Of a stretch of DNA of 64,000 bases, positions 1-8,884 are shown one piece after another; position 1 is the stretch's first letter; every line of letters begins with the position of its first letter. This DNA is from Aquimarina spongiae. GTDB lineage: Bacteria > Bacteroidota > Bacteroidia > Flavobacteriales > Flavobacteriaceae. A model generated the notes under the pieces. That model worked only from the letters and a program-made list of their open reading frames with translations. It did no database searches and was not told the DNA's origin. The position numbers and the translations under genes were made by a program. The stretch is taken from NCBI RefSeq assembly GCF_900141785.1, contig NZ_FQYP01000005.1:346841-410840 (forward strand). Direction: 5' to 3'.

Positions 1-134
1 AATACTAGGCGTCTAAATTTATCTATATTCTCATGTATAAAATTATCTTGTCCTTTAATAAGAAATTATGGATCAAGTCAAGATATATCGGAATAGCGTT
101 ATACTTTGCTTTATTTCTAATGCATTTTTGTAAC

Positions 135-1592
135 ATGAGAAAGTACCTACAGCAAATAACGCTATTATTAATTATATCTATTGTTGTTATAGGTACAGAA
201 CAAACTGTGGCCCAAAATTACCATGAAGTTATTCCAAAGACCGAAAGTTACGGGATAGATTACAAGAATAATCTTATCGTTTGGAATGTAGACCTTACTG
301 ATTTTGCTTCTCTTTCTTCTAATAAGGACGTCCAAGTACAATTTAATGAAGGGCAGAAGTTTATATTTTCTTTAAAAGAGTTGTCTTACCAGGAAAGGCT
401 TCAAACAAAAAATGCCGAAACCCAGTTTAGGATTTATATAACTCAATTACCAATTATTAAGATAACAATAGATACTATTAAGGATGACCCTAAAACTATT
501 TCAAAATTTTCGTTTGCAGATAGAGATACTATTATAAATGCATCACCTGGAATAGAATATCGAGGTAACATATCTTTAAAATTTCCAAAAAAAACCTATG
601 ATCTGGAGTTTTGGGAAGATGATCAAGAAGAATCAGTTGATCTTCAATTTGGTGATATGCGAAATGATGATGATTGGGTATTAGATGGTTTATATAATGA
701 GCCATTGCGATTACGTTCTTTTTTAGCCAATACATTATGGTTGTCGATTCACCAATCGCATTACTTAGATCAAGAAAAAGATGCCAAAAGTGGAGTCGAT
801 TTACTTTTTACCGAAGTGTTTCTGAATGAAAACTATATTGGGATTTATGCGCTAATGGAACAAGTAGATAGAAAACTACTACAGCTCAAAAAATATAATA
901 AGAAAAAGATAAAAGGAGAACTGTTTAAAGCATCAAGCTACAATGGAGCTCCATCTTATAAGGCTGCTCCAAAATATAAGAACATCTTTCCGCATTGGGC
1001 AGGATACGAAATAGAATATCCATATAAAAACTACAAAGCACAATGGAAAAACATTTATAAATTCACCAGATTTGTTGTTAAATCAAAGGATTCTGTTTTC
1101 AAAAAGAAAGTCTCTAAAAAATTCAACCTGGATAATGCAATTGATTATTTTCTATTTGTAAATCTGTTGCGCGCTACAGATAATCTAGGTAAAAACTTTT
1201 ATGTAGCGCGATACGACAAAAAGACCCCTTATTTTAATATTCCATGGGATTTAGATGGTGTTTTAGGAACAATTCAGGATGGAAAAAGAATATCAACTAC
1301 AGACGATATTTTAAGTAACGGGTTATTTGATCGTTTGATGAAAACTAATCCTGACAATTTTAGGAGAAGACTCAAAGAAAGATGGAGTAATCTTCGTAGG
1401 CAACAACTTAGCAATGACAATTTGTTTGAAATGATCCAAGAACAATATGACTATTTCTTTGATAATAAAGTTTATGAAAGAGAGCAAATGGTATGGTTAT
1501 CCGGAATTAGTTTACAAGACCATTTTGATTATATGACAACTTGGTTACTTAATCGACTTCAGTATTTGGATAAGTATTTTGATACACTTTAA
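135..1592 (+). CDS. Secreted CotH-like protein kinase
   Basis: This 485-residue protein resembles the CotH family of secreted protein kinases (atypical kinase fold, first known from spore coat protein H). The catalytic-loop-like stretch RATDNLGKNFY has its Asp at residue 349, and the metal-binding-loop-like PWDLDGVLG has W371-D372-L373-D374. I chose the ATG at 135, although an in-frame ATG lies at 33, because residues 1-27 then form a signal peptide ending near V-A-Q. The protein is therefore probably periplasmic or exported. Its substrate is unknown; characterised CotH proteins phosphorylate Ser on partner proteins. It is followed after 114 bp by a secreted metallopeptidase on the same strand. 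The family call is fairly secure, the activity is inferred. Confidence 0.82.
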   Translation: MRKYLQQITLLLIISIVVIGTEQTVAQNYHEVIPKTESYGIDYKNNLIVWNVDLTDFASLSSNKDVQVQFNEGQKFIFSLKELSYQERLQTKNAETQFRIYITQLPIIKITIDTIKDDPKTISKFSFADRDTIINASPGIEYRGNISLKFPKKTYDLEFWEDDQEESVDLQFGDMRNDDDWVLDGLYNEPLRLRSFLANTLWLSIHQSHYLDQEKDAKSGVDLLFTEVFLNENYIGIYALMEQVDRKLLQLKKYNKKKIKGELFKASSYNGAPSYKAAPKYKNIFPHWAGYEIEYPYKNYKAQWKNIYKFTRFVVKSKDSVFKKKVSKKFNLDNAIDYFLFVNLLRATDNLGKNFYVARYDKKTPYFNIPWDLDGVLGTIQDGKRISTTDDILSNGLFDRLMKTNPDNFRRRLKERWSNLRRQQLSNDNLFEMIQEQYDYFFDNKVYEREQMVWLSGISLQDHFDYMTTWLLNRLQYLDKYFDTL

Positions 1593-1706
1593 AAAAAAAA
1601 GAGCCTTATTGCCTTTCTTATCGATATTTAATCCATCATAAGAGTTACCCTTTCTATCATATGAATTAAAGATACTGCTATCATAATACTATCTTTCTTA
1701 AGTAAA

Positions 1707-2348
1707 ATGTACAGAATCTATATTTCAATAAAACTAATACTTACAGGCTTTTGCATTTTAGCCTCCAACTATATTATGGCAATTTCAAATAACATACATC
1801 TAAAAAACAAAATTATACCTGAAGCTCTTATTAACGAGGTAGGTACAGCACTTTCATATTATCCAGAACTGGCTGAAACCAGAATCGAATTTAAGCTCAA
1901 ACCTTCATTAAAAAAATCTTTCATGAAGGCACAACCAAAATTTTCATCGCTTATTAAGAGTAAAGGGAAAAGAGAGTACGTGATTTTGATCAGCAAAGTT
2001 TTTAAAATCGATGGTATGCAATTACCATTAGCTGATATACCAAAAAACGTTTTAATAGGTTGGTTAGGGCATGAATTAGGTCACATAATGGATTATAAAA
2101 ATAGAAATACCATTAATCTTATTTGGTTTGGTATACGATATTTTTTCTCTCAAAATCATATTAGGGAAGCCGAGAGAATAGCAGATGTATATGCGATAAC
2201 GCATCAAATGCAACAATACATTGTTGAAACGAAAAGGTTCATTCTGAATAATGGTAATTTCCCTATGGTATATAAAGATCGTATAAGAAAATTATACTTG
2301 TCTCCTGACGAAATTTTGTCTCTTGCTAGGGAATTAGAGGGCAATTAG
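1707..2348 (+). CDS. Secreted HExxH zinc metallopeptidase-like protein
   Basis: This is a 213-residue protein with an N-terminal hydrophobic signal (residues 1-25). It carries a gluzincin-type zinc site: H122-E123-L124-G125-H126 followed by E156-R-I-A-D160, which supplies a plausible third ligand in an ExxAD arrangement. This resembles the minimal catalytic core of M48-like peptidases, but the protein is shorter than typical M48 enzymes and has only the signal segment as a membrane anchor. The substrate is unknown. It sits between a CotH-like kinase and the HD-PycTM/GH3 gene run, all on the same strand. The metallopeptidase site is visible in the sequence; family membership beyond that is inference. 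Confidence 0.7.
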   Translation: MYRIYISIKLILTGFCILASNYIMAISNNIHLKNKIIPEALINEVGTALSYYPELAETRIEFKLKPSLKKSFMKAQPKFSSLIKSKGKREYVILISKVFKIDGMQLPLADIPKNVLIGWLGHELGHIMDYKNRNTINLIWFGIRYFFSQNHIREAERIADVYAITHQMQQYIVETKRFILNNGNFPMVYKDRIRKLYLSPDEILSLARELEGN

Positions 2349-2397
2349 TAGCTGTATATGTTATTCATATTTCGCAACTACTTAAAAATGAATCATA

Positions 2398-3621
2398 ATG
2401 GAATCAATACTAGAAAAATCTGAAAAATACATATTTGAACTTTTTAAAAATAAGCTTCCGAAAAAGTACCTCTATCATAATTATTTGCACACGCAAAGAG
2501 TTGTAAACTCGGCAAAAGAGATTATGGATAACTCTGAAGTTGAGGAGAAAAATCAAGAAATCGTTTTATTGTCCGCATGGTTTCATGATACAGGTTATAT
2601 CAAGGGAGAAAAGGATCATGAACTGAAAAGCGCAGAGATTGCTGAGTCTTTTTGTATTGAAAATGGAGTGGACAAGGAAAAAATTATACTAGTTAAGAAT
2701 TGTATTCTAGCTACTAAATTGGATACAAAACCAAATTCTTTTTTGGAAGAAATACTTAAAGATGCTGATACTTCTCATCTTGCCAAAAATTATTTTAAAG
2801 AAGTTAGCCAATTGCTACGCCAAGAGGTACTATTGGCTCAAGGGAGAGAATACTCTGCCAAAGAATGGCGAGAAGAAAATATAAAATTGTTTACCCAAGA
2901 GCATCAATATTATACTAGGTATGCTATTGAACATTGGGAACCGGAAAAAAACAAAAACCTACTCGGCATTCTTAAAAAAAAGAAAAAGAGAAGAAAAAAA
3001 AGAGAAAAAGAAGATTTAAAAGCAAAATTAAAAGCTAAATACAAACATGAAAGTCCTGAAAGAGGAATACAGACCTTGTATAGGGTAACCTTGCGTAATC
3101 ATATTAAGTTGAGTGATATCGCAGATACCAAAGCGAATATTCTTCTCTCTGTAAATGCGATTATTATCTCCTTGGCGTTAGCGAACTTAATTCCAAAATT
3201 GGACGCTCCGTCCAATCGTCACTTGATGATTCCTAGTTTGATATTAGTGCTATTCAGTGTGGCTGCAATTATACTTTCCATAATGTCTACACAACCAAAA
3301 GTTACAGGAGGTGAGTTTACCAAAGAACAAGTAAGGAACCGTAAAGTTAATCTGTTGTTTTTCGGGAATTTTTTTAAGATGTCCTACGAGAGGTATCAAG
3401 AGGCGATTGACGAGGTAATTAATGACAAATCATATGTTTATAAAATGCTTACAAAAGATCTGTATCTATTAGGTCTTGTGCTTAAGAAAAAATATACCCT
3501 GCTTAAAATTACATATATCGTATTTACCGCAGGGATCATTCTCTCTGTAGTAGCCTTTATCTTGGCGTTTGCCGAAATTGATGTTGCAGGAAAAGTTGTA
3601 GAACCTATCATAACAAAATAA
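2398..3621 (+). CDS. HD-domain / PycTM (DUF5706, Pycsar-effector-like) membrane protein
   Basis: This is a 407-residue two-part protein. Residues about 1-185 are an HD phosphohydrolase domain with H27, H31, the H63-D64 doublet in WFHDTGY, and a later metal-ligand-like Asp in LKDADTSHL. A very basic Lys/Arg linker (about 189-215) joins it to a C-terminal domain (about 223-400) with the phrase TLYRVTLRNHIKLSDIADTK and about three transmembrane segments. That C-terminal pattern is the DUF5706/PycTM family, whose defence members are membrane-damaging effectors triggered by cyclic pyrimidine nucleotides. No cyclase gene adjoins it, so a Pycsar defence role is not shown; the HD domain might instead degrade the nucleotide. 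It starts a close-packed run, with GH3 following after 9 bp. Confidence 0.78.
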   Translation: MESILEKSEKYIFELFKNKLPKKYLYHNYLHTQRVVNSAKEIMDNSEVEEKNQEIVLLSAWFHDTGYIKGEKDHELKSAEIAESFCIENGVDKEKIILVKNCILATKLDTKPNSFLEEILKDADTSHLAKNYFKEVSQLLRQEVLLAQGREYSAKEWREENIKLFTQEHQYYTRYAIEHWEPEKNKNLLGILKKKKKRRKKREKEDLKAKLKAKYKHESPERGIQTLYRVTLRNHIKLSDIADTKANILLSVNAIIISLALANLIPKLDAPSNRHLMIPSLILVLFSVAAIILSIMSTQPKVTGGEFTKEQVRNRKVNLLFFGNFFKMSYERYQEAIDEVINDKSYVYKMLTKDLYLLGLVLKKKYTLLKITYIVFTAGIILSVVAFILAFAEIDVAGKVVEPIITK

Positions 3622-3630
3622 CAAAATCAT

Positions 3631-5160
3631 ATGGAAATTATTGGATCAATAGTAAAAGGAGTAATTAATTTAAAAGGAGCGCTTTCCTCTGAACCTAATC
3701 ATATAGAAGCTCAGGAGAAAGTTCTTCTTGATTTGCTGAAAAAGGCTAAACATACCGAATTTGGTAAAAAATATGGTTTCGAGTTAATTCTTCAATCCGA
3801 TGAAATTCAAGAAGATTTTGCAAGAGAAGTTCCTTATTTTGATTATCATCAATTACATAGTTCATGGTGGCGTAGAGTTATTGAAGGAGAAGAAAACATA
3901 ACCTGGCCAGGAAATCCAGATTATTTTGCGCTCAGTTCTGGAACTACTGGTAAGAAAAGTAAGCGGATACCTGTGACTGAAGATATGATTACAGCGATTA
4001 GACAAGCTGGAATTAAACAGGTAGAGGCATTGTCTAATTTTGATCTACCAGCTTCATTTTTTGAAAAAGAAATCATGATGTTAGGTAGTTCTACAGATTT
4101 AAAAGAGAAAGATGGGCATTTGGAAGGTGAAATTAGTGGTATTAGCGCTAGCAATATTCCATTTTGGTTTGAAGGGTATTATAAACCAGGAAGTCAAATT
4201 GCTCAAATTGACGATTGGGACAAAAGAGTACTACGTATTGCAGAAAAAGCAAAAGATTGGGATATAGGAGCATTGAGTGGTATTCCTTCCTGGATGGAGT
4301 TGATGTTACAAAAAGTAATTGATTATCATAATGCGGATACTATTCATGATATATGGCCCAATTTACAAGTATATACTTCGGGAGGAGTCGCTTTTGCTCC
4401 CTACGAGAAAAGTTTTAATAAGCTCTTAGCACATCCTATTACGGTTATCGATACCTATCTTGCTTCCGAAGGTTTTATAGCTTATCAAGAAAGACCCGAA
4501 ACCGACGCAATGAAACTTATAACGGATAATGGGATTTATTTTGAGTTTGTTCCTTTTCAACCGGAATACATTAACCAAGACGGGTCTCTGATGCAAGATG
4601 CACCATCTATCACTTTGGCTGATGTTGAGATGGGTCAGGATTATGTGTTGTTGATTAGTACGGTGTCTGGTGCATGGAGATATATTATTGGTGATACTAT
4701 AGAATTTACTGATATCGAGAGGGCTGAAATTAAAATTACCGGTAGAACTAAGTTTTTTCTAAATGTAGTCGGATCTCAATTATCAGTTAATAAAATGAAT
4801 GCAGCGTTGAGAGAAATAGAAGAGAAATTTGATACCGAAATCCCGGAATTTACATTGGCTGCTACTCGAATTGATAATGAGTTTTATCACCATTGGTATT
4901 TGGGTACCGACACTCTAATTGATGAAGAAACTTTGGCCAATACACTGGATAAAAGCCTTAAAGATGCAAACAAAAACTACAAAGTAGCCAGAAATAAAGC
5001 ATTGAAGGGAGTAAAGGTTACCAAAGTTCCTGTTGAGCTATTTGCAGAATGGAGCGGAGCGCAAAAGAAAAAAGGAGGGCAGGTAAAAATGGAACGAGTC
5101 ATGTCTGAAGAAAAATTTTCAGAATGGGAAGCATTTATTTCACAAACTATTTCAAGCTAA
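3631..5160 (+). CDS. GH3 family acyl-adenylating protein
   Basis: This 509-residue protein matches the GH3 family, known in plants for adenylating carboxylic acids (auxin, jasmonate) and joining them to amino acids. Visible motifs are the phosphate-binding loop FALSSGTTGKKSKR (about residues 99-112), the TYLASEGF motif near residue 280, and YIIGDTIEF, equivalent to the ATP-binding Y-x-x-GD motif. There is no signal peptide, so it should be cytoplasmic. Bacterial GH3 proteins are common in Bacteroidota, but their substrates are largely unknown. It lies 9 bp after the HD-PycTM gene and 12 bp before the metallophosphoesterase-barrel gene, which suggests one transcript and possibly modification of an envelope-related acid. 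Family call strong, reaction inferred. Confidence 0.88.
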   Translation: MEIIGSIVKGVINLKGALSSEPNHIEAQEKVLLDLLKKAKHTEFGKKYGFELILQSDEIQEDFAREVPYFDYHQLHSSWWRRVIEGEENITWPGNPDYFALSSGTTGKKSKRIPVTEDMITAIRQAGIKQVEALSNFDLPASFFEKEIMMLGSSTDLKEKDGHLEGEISGISASNIPFWFEGYYKPGSQIAQIDDWDKRVLRIAEKAKDWDIGALSGIPSWMELMLQKVIDYHNADTIHDIWPNLQVYTSGGVAFAPYEKSFNKLLAHPITVIDTYLASEGFIAYQERPETDAMKLITDNGIYFEFVPFQPEYINQDGSLMQDAPSITLADVEMGQDYVLLISTVSGAWRYIIGDTIEFTDIERAEIKITGRTKFFLNVVGSQLSVNKMNAALREIEEKFDTEIPEFTLAATRIDNEFYHHWYLGTDTLIDEETLANTLDKSLKDANKNYKVARNKALKGVKVTKVPVELFAEWSGAQKKKGGQVKMERVMSEEKFSEWEAFISQTISS

Positions 5161-5172
5161 AAAAAGATCTTA

Positions 5173-8100
5173 ATGAATTATAAATACATAATGTTCTTAT
5201 GTGTTGCTCTACTTATATCTAGTTGCGCACTATATGAACCTAAGTACAGAGAAGAATTCAATGAAGCCACACCTAATGAAGGCGAGATTGAGAAAACCTT
5301 TTACCTCATTGGAGATGCTGGTTATGCTAAGGCCGAAAAAAGTACTCCTGCCTTAACAATCTTAAAAAAATATCTTTCAGTTCATCCCCAAAAAGGAAAC
5401 TACACCATTTTTTTGGGAGATAACATATATCCAGATGGAATGCCCAAAAAAGATGCAAAGGATCGTGAGATTGCAGAGCATCGATTGGATGTTCAAATAG
5501 AAGCAGTACAAGATTTTGGTGGACAAGTGTATTTTATACCCGGTAATCATGACTGGTATAACGAGGGCTTGAAAGGATTAGAACGAGAAGAAAAGTATTT
5601 TGAGGATCGGTTAGACGATAAAAAGCTGTTTAAACCAAAAACGGGATGTGCCCTTGAGAGCATAGAAATCTCAGAAAACATTCAATTAATTATTTTAGAC
5701 TCTCAGTGGTATCTCGAGGATTGGGATCAGCACCCAACCATTAATGATAATTGTTCAGAGATAAAGACAAGAGAAGCAATGTTCTTGGAGGTGGAAAGTG
5801 AATTGAAGAAAAATCAAAATAAAACTATTCTTTTTGCATTACACCATCCTCTTTACACCAATGGAGTACATGGAGGGCAGTACGCTCCGGTCAAACATTT
5901 ATTTCCTTCACAGAAGAAAATTCCATTACCAATTTTAGGTTCACTTGCTATGCAAATACGTACGGCAGGTGGGATTTCAACACAGGATAATCAGAATAAA
6001 CAATATAAGTCATTAGTAAAAAGGCTAGAGACTCTAGCAAAGGGAGCAGAAAGAATCATATTTGCTTCAGGACATGAACACTCATTGCAATACATTGAAC
6101 ACGAGGGTATCAAACAAATTGTTTCTGGTGCTGGTGCAAAAAACTCGTATGCGACCTTGAGTAATGACGGACTTTTTGCCTATGGAGGACAAGGTTTCGC
6201 AAAATTAGACATCTATAAAAATGGGTCAACATGGGTATCATATTATGGAAATCGAGACAACGAACCATATCTTCTTTACAGTAAGGAAATTTATGGGTCT
6301 AACGTTGAGTATGATTTAAACATGCTACCACCTAAGTATCCAGCAACAATTCAAGCTTCGGTCTATGAACCAGAATCCAATGAAAAAACTGATTTTTATG
6401 AAAGTATCTGGGGGGATCACTATAGAGATGTGTACGGAACAAAAATCGAGGCCAGGGTAGCTATTTTGGATACACTTTATGGTGGATTAGAGGTAGTTCG
6501 GAAAGGAGGAGGGCATCAAACTAGATCACTACGATTAAAGGCCAAAGATGGGCGAGAATACAATATGAGAGCACTTAAAAAAAGCGGAGTTAAATTTTTA
6601 CAGTCTACTATCTTTAAGGATAATTATGTCGAGGAATCATTAGAAAATACAGTTTCTGAGGATATATTAAAAGACTTTTATACAGCATCTCATCCCTATA
6701 TTTTTACCGTAATACCAATGTTATCAGATGCTGTTGGGGTGTTCCATACGAATCCAAAGATATATTATGTGCCCAAACAGAAAGCCCTGGGTAAATTTAA
6801 TATAGATCATGGAGATGAATTATACATGATTGTAGAAAGACCAGAGGAAAACCATAAGAACTTATCTTCCTTTGGAAAACCAGATGATATAGAGAGTACA
6901 TCAGATGTTTACGAACGATTACGCAGGGACGAAAAATATAAAATTGAGGAATCTTCTTATATCAGAGCAAGATTGTTTGATATGCTAATCGGTGATTGGG
7001 ACAGGCATGAAGATCAATGGCGCTGGGCAGAGTATGAATTAGAGAATGGAGATCATATCTTTAAACCCATACCACGAGACAGGGATCAGGCTTTTTCGAA
7101 TTTTGATGGTGGATTCATGGGTGCGCTACGTGGGTTATTTGGCTTTGCCAATCAATTCCAGCGTTATGATGCAGAATTAAAGGATGTAAAATGGTTAAAT
7201 ACTTCTGCTACTCGCCTGGATCGTACCTTGATCAAAAATAGTGGTAGAGGAGAATGGTTAGAGCAAGCAAGATTTATAAAAGAAAACCTATCTGATGAAA
7301 TTATCGATAAGGCATTCGAGAATATACCTTCAGAAGCAAAGGGAGAAGATCTACAACATATAAAGCACAGTTTAAAAGAAAGAAGAAACAACATCACAGA
7401 TATTGCTAATCGTTATTATAATTACTTATCAGATTTAGTTATTGTTACAGGAACGGATAAGGATGATTACGTAGATATAGAGCGACAAGAAAATGGGAAG
7501 ACTAAAATCACAATTTATAGAATTAAGAAGGGAAAAAAAGCGGATATTGTAAGTGATCGCGTTTACCATAAAAAAGATACTAAAGAAATTTGGATTTATG
7601 CTTTGGATGATGATGATAGTATCGCAGTTCATGGAAAACCGGAGAATCCTATTAAATTAAGAATTATTGGGGGGCAAAACAATGATATTTATAACATTAA
7701 AAAAGGAAGACGTGTAAAAGTATATGATCATAAAAGTAAACCCAATACAGTAGAAAAAAGAGGAGGAGCCACCTTTAAATTTACCGATAATTATAGAATA
7801 AACCATTTTAATAAAGATGAAGATGTTTTAAAAACCACTTCGATAATACCAGCTGTCGGATTTAACCCAGATGATGGTTTACGAATCGGACCTACAGGTA
7901 TTGTTTCTATAAAAGGATTCCAGCAAAATCCTTTTACAGCAACACATAAAATTTCGGGAGGATATTATTTTGCTACACAAGGATTCGATTTAGAGTATAA
8001 AGGAGAGTTCTCTGGAGTTTTGGGAGATTACAATTTATTGATAGGAGGAAGATACACTAGTCCCAATTTTGCTGTAAACTTTTTTGGATTTGGAAATGAT

Positions 8101-8880
8101 ACAGACAATAATCAAGATGATTTTGATTTCGATTACAATAGGGTGAAATTAAGTACCTACAGAACTCTAATAGGAGCTGTTAAAAATGGTAGATTAGGAA
8201 GTTACTTCGAGTATACAGCTTCTTTTGAAGGGATAAAAGTAGACGATACTCCAGATCGTTTTATAACTACCGAAGTTGACTTTGATGATCCCGAAATTTT
8301 TGATAGAAAATGGTTTGCAGGTCTTGATGGAACCTATCGATATGAAAGTTATGATGTAAATGTAAACCCTACCAGAGGGATGAAATTCGAAGTTAATGTA
8401 GGGGGTAGAATGAATGTTGAAAATACAGAAAGAACCTTTGGATATATTAAACCTCATTTAAGTTTTTATAACGCGTTGTCTCGCAATCGAAAGTGGGTAT
8501 TAAAAACTGCGGCGCAAGGCCAATTTAATATAGGTCGATTGTATGAGTTTTATCAGTCTGCTCAAATAGGAGGAGAGAATTTGCTTAGGGGATATCGTAA
8601 TCAACGTTTTTCTGGACAGTCATCACTCGCGGGTAGCGCCGATATAAGATATAGTTTTGATCAATTTAAAACTAGAGTGCTTCCGCTTCAAATAGGGCTT
8701 TTTACAGGAGTGGATACAGGAAGAGTATGGCTTGCAGATACCGAAGATCGAAATCAATGGCATAGTGATGTAGGTGGCGGTTTTTGGATAAATAGCGCAG
8801 ATGCCATCAATAGTACGTTCAACCTGTTCTTTGGAGAAGATGGGGCACGTTTCTCATTTGCATTTGCTTTTAAGTTCTAA
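5173..8880 (+). CDS. Metallophosphoesterase / kinase-like / BamA-type barrel fusion lipoprotein
   Basis: This 1235-residue lipoprotein has its lipobox Cys at residue 18. Residues about 43-350 are a calcineurin-like metallophosphoesterase with GDAG (47-50), GDN (82-84), GNHD (124-127), H224-H225 and G300-H-E-H303. A middle region carries G607-D-W-D-R-H-E613 and P634-R-D-R-D-Q-A-F641, a spacing reminiscent of the catalytic and metal loops of HipA/CotH-like kinases. The last ~350 residues look like a BamA/surface-antigen (Omp85-type) beta-barrel and end in a phenylalanine-rich strand. It probably displays a phosphatase, and perhaps a kinase-like module, at the outer membrane. Flavobacterial proteins with the phosphoesterase-barrel layout are known, but the middle-domain reading is my inference. 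Confidence 0.82.
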   Translation: MNYKYIMFLCVALLISSCALYEPKYREEFNEATPNEGEIEKTFYLIGDAGYAKAEKSTPALTILKKYLSVHPQKGNYTIFLGDNIYPDGMPKKDAKDREIAEHRLDVQIEAVQDFGGQVYFIPGNHDWYNEGLKGLEREEKYFEDRLDDKKLFKPKTGCALESIEISENIQLIILDSQWYLEDWDQHPTINDNCSEIKTREAMFLEVESELKKNQNKTILFALHHPLYTNGVHGGQYAPVKHLFPSQKKIPLPILGSLAMQIRTAGGISTQDNQNKQYKSLVKRLETLAKGAERIIFASGHEHSLQYIEHEGIKQIVSGAGAKNSYATLSNDGLFAYGGQGFAKLDIYKNGSTWVSYYGNRDNEPYLLYSKEIYGSNVEYDLNMLPPKYPATIQASVYEPESNEKTDFYESIWGDHYRDVYGTKIEARVAILDTLYGGLEVVRKGGGHQTRSLRLKAKDGREYNMRALKKSGVKFLQSTIFKDNYVEESLENTVSEDILKDFYTASHPYIFTVIPMLSDAVGVFHTNPKIYYVPKQKALGKFNIDHGDELYMIVERPEENHKNLSSFGKPDDIESTSDVYERLRRDEKYKIEESSYIRARLFDMLIGDWDRHEDQWRWAEYELENGDHIFKPIPRDRDQAFSNFDGGFMGALRGLFGFANQFQRYDAELKDVKWLNTSATRLDRTLIKNSGRGEWLEQARFIKENLSDEIIDKAFENIPSEAKGEDLQHIKHSLKERRNNITDIANRYYNYLSDLVIVTGTDKDDYVDIERQENGKTKITIYRIKKGKKADIVSDRVYHKKDTKEIWIYALDDDDSIAVHGKPENPIKLRIIGGQNNDIYNIKKGRRVKVYDHKSKPNTVEKRGGATFKFTDNYRINHFNKDEDVLKTTSIIPAVGFNPDDGLRIGPTGIVSIKGFQQNPFTATHKISGGYYFATQGFDLEYKGEFSGVLGDYNLLIGGRYTSPNFAVNFFGFGNDTDNNQDDFDFDYNRVKLSTYRTLIGAVKNGRLGSYFEYTASFEGIKVDDTPDRFITTEVDFDDPEIFDRKWFAGLDGTYRYESYDVNVNPTRGMKFEVNVGGRMNVENTERTFGYIKPHLSFYNALSRNRKWVLKTAAQGQFNIGRLYEFYQSAQIGGENLLRGYRNQRFSGQSSLAGSADIRYSFDQFKTRVLPLQIGLFTGVDTGRVWLADTEDRNQWHSDVGGGFWINSADAINSTFNLFFGEDGARFSFAFAFKF

Positions 8881-8884
8881 GCCT

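Noticed and set aside
2398..3621. A complete Pycsar anti-phage operon.
   Set aside because: The PycTM-like domain is present, but no pyrimidine cyclase gene adjoins it. The neighbours are GH3 and envelope genes, so a defence island is not supported.
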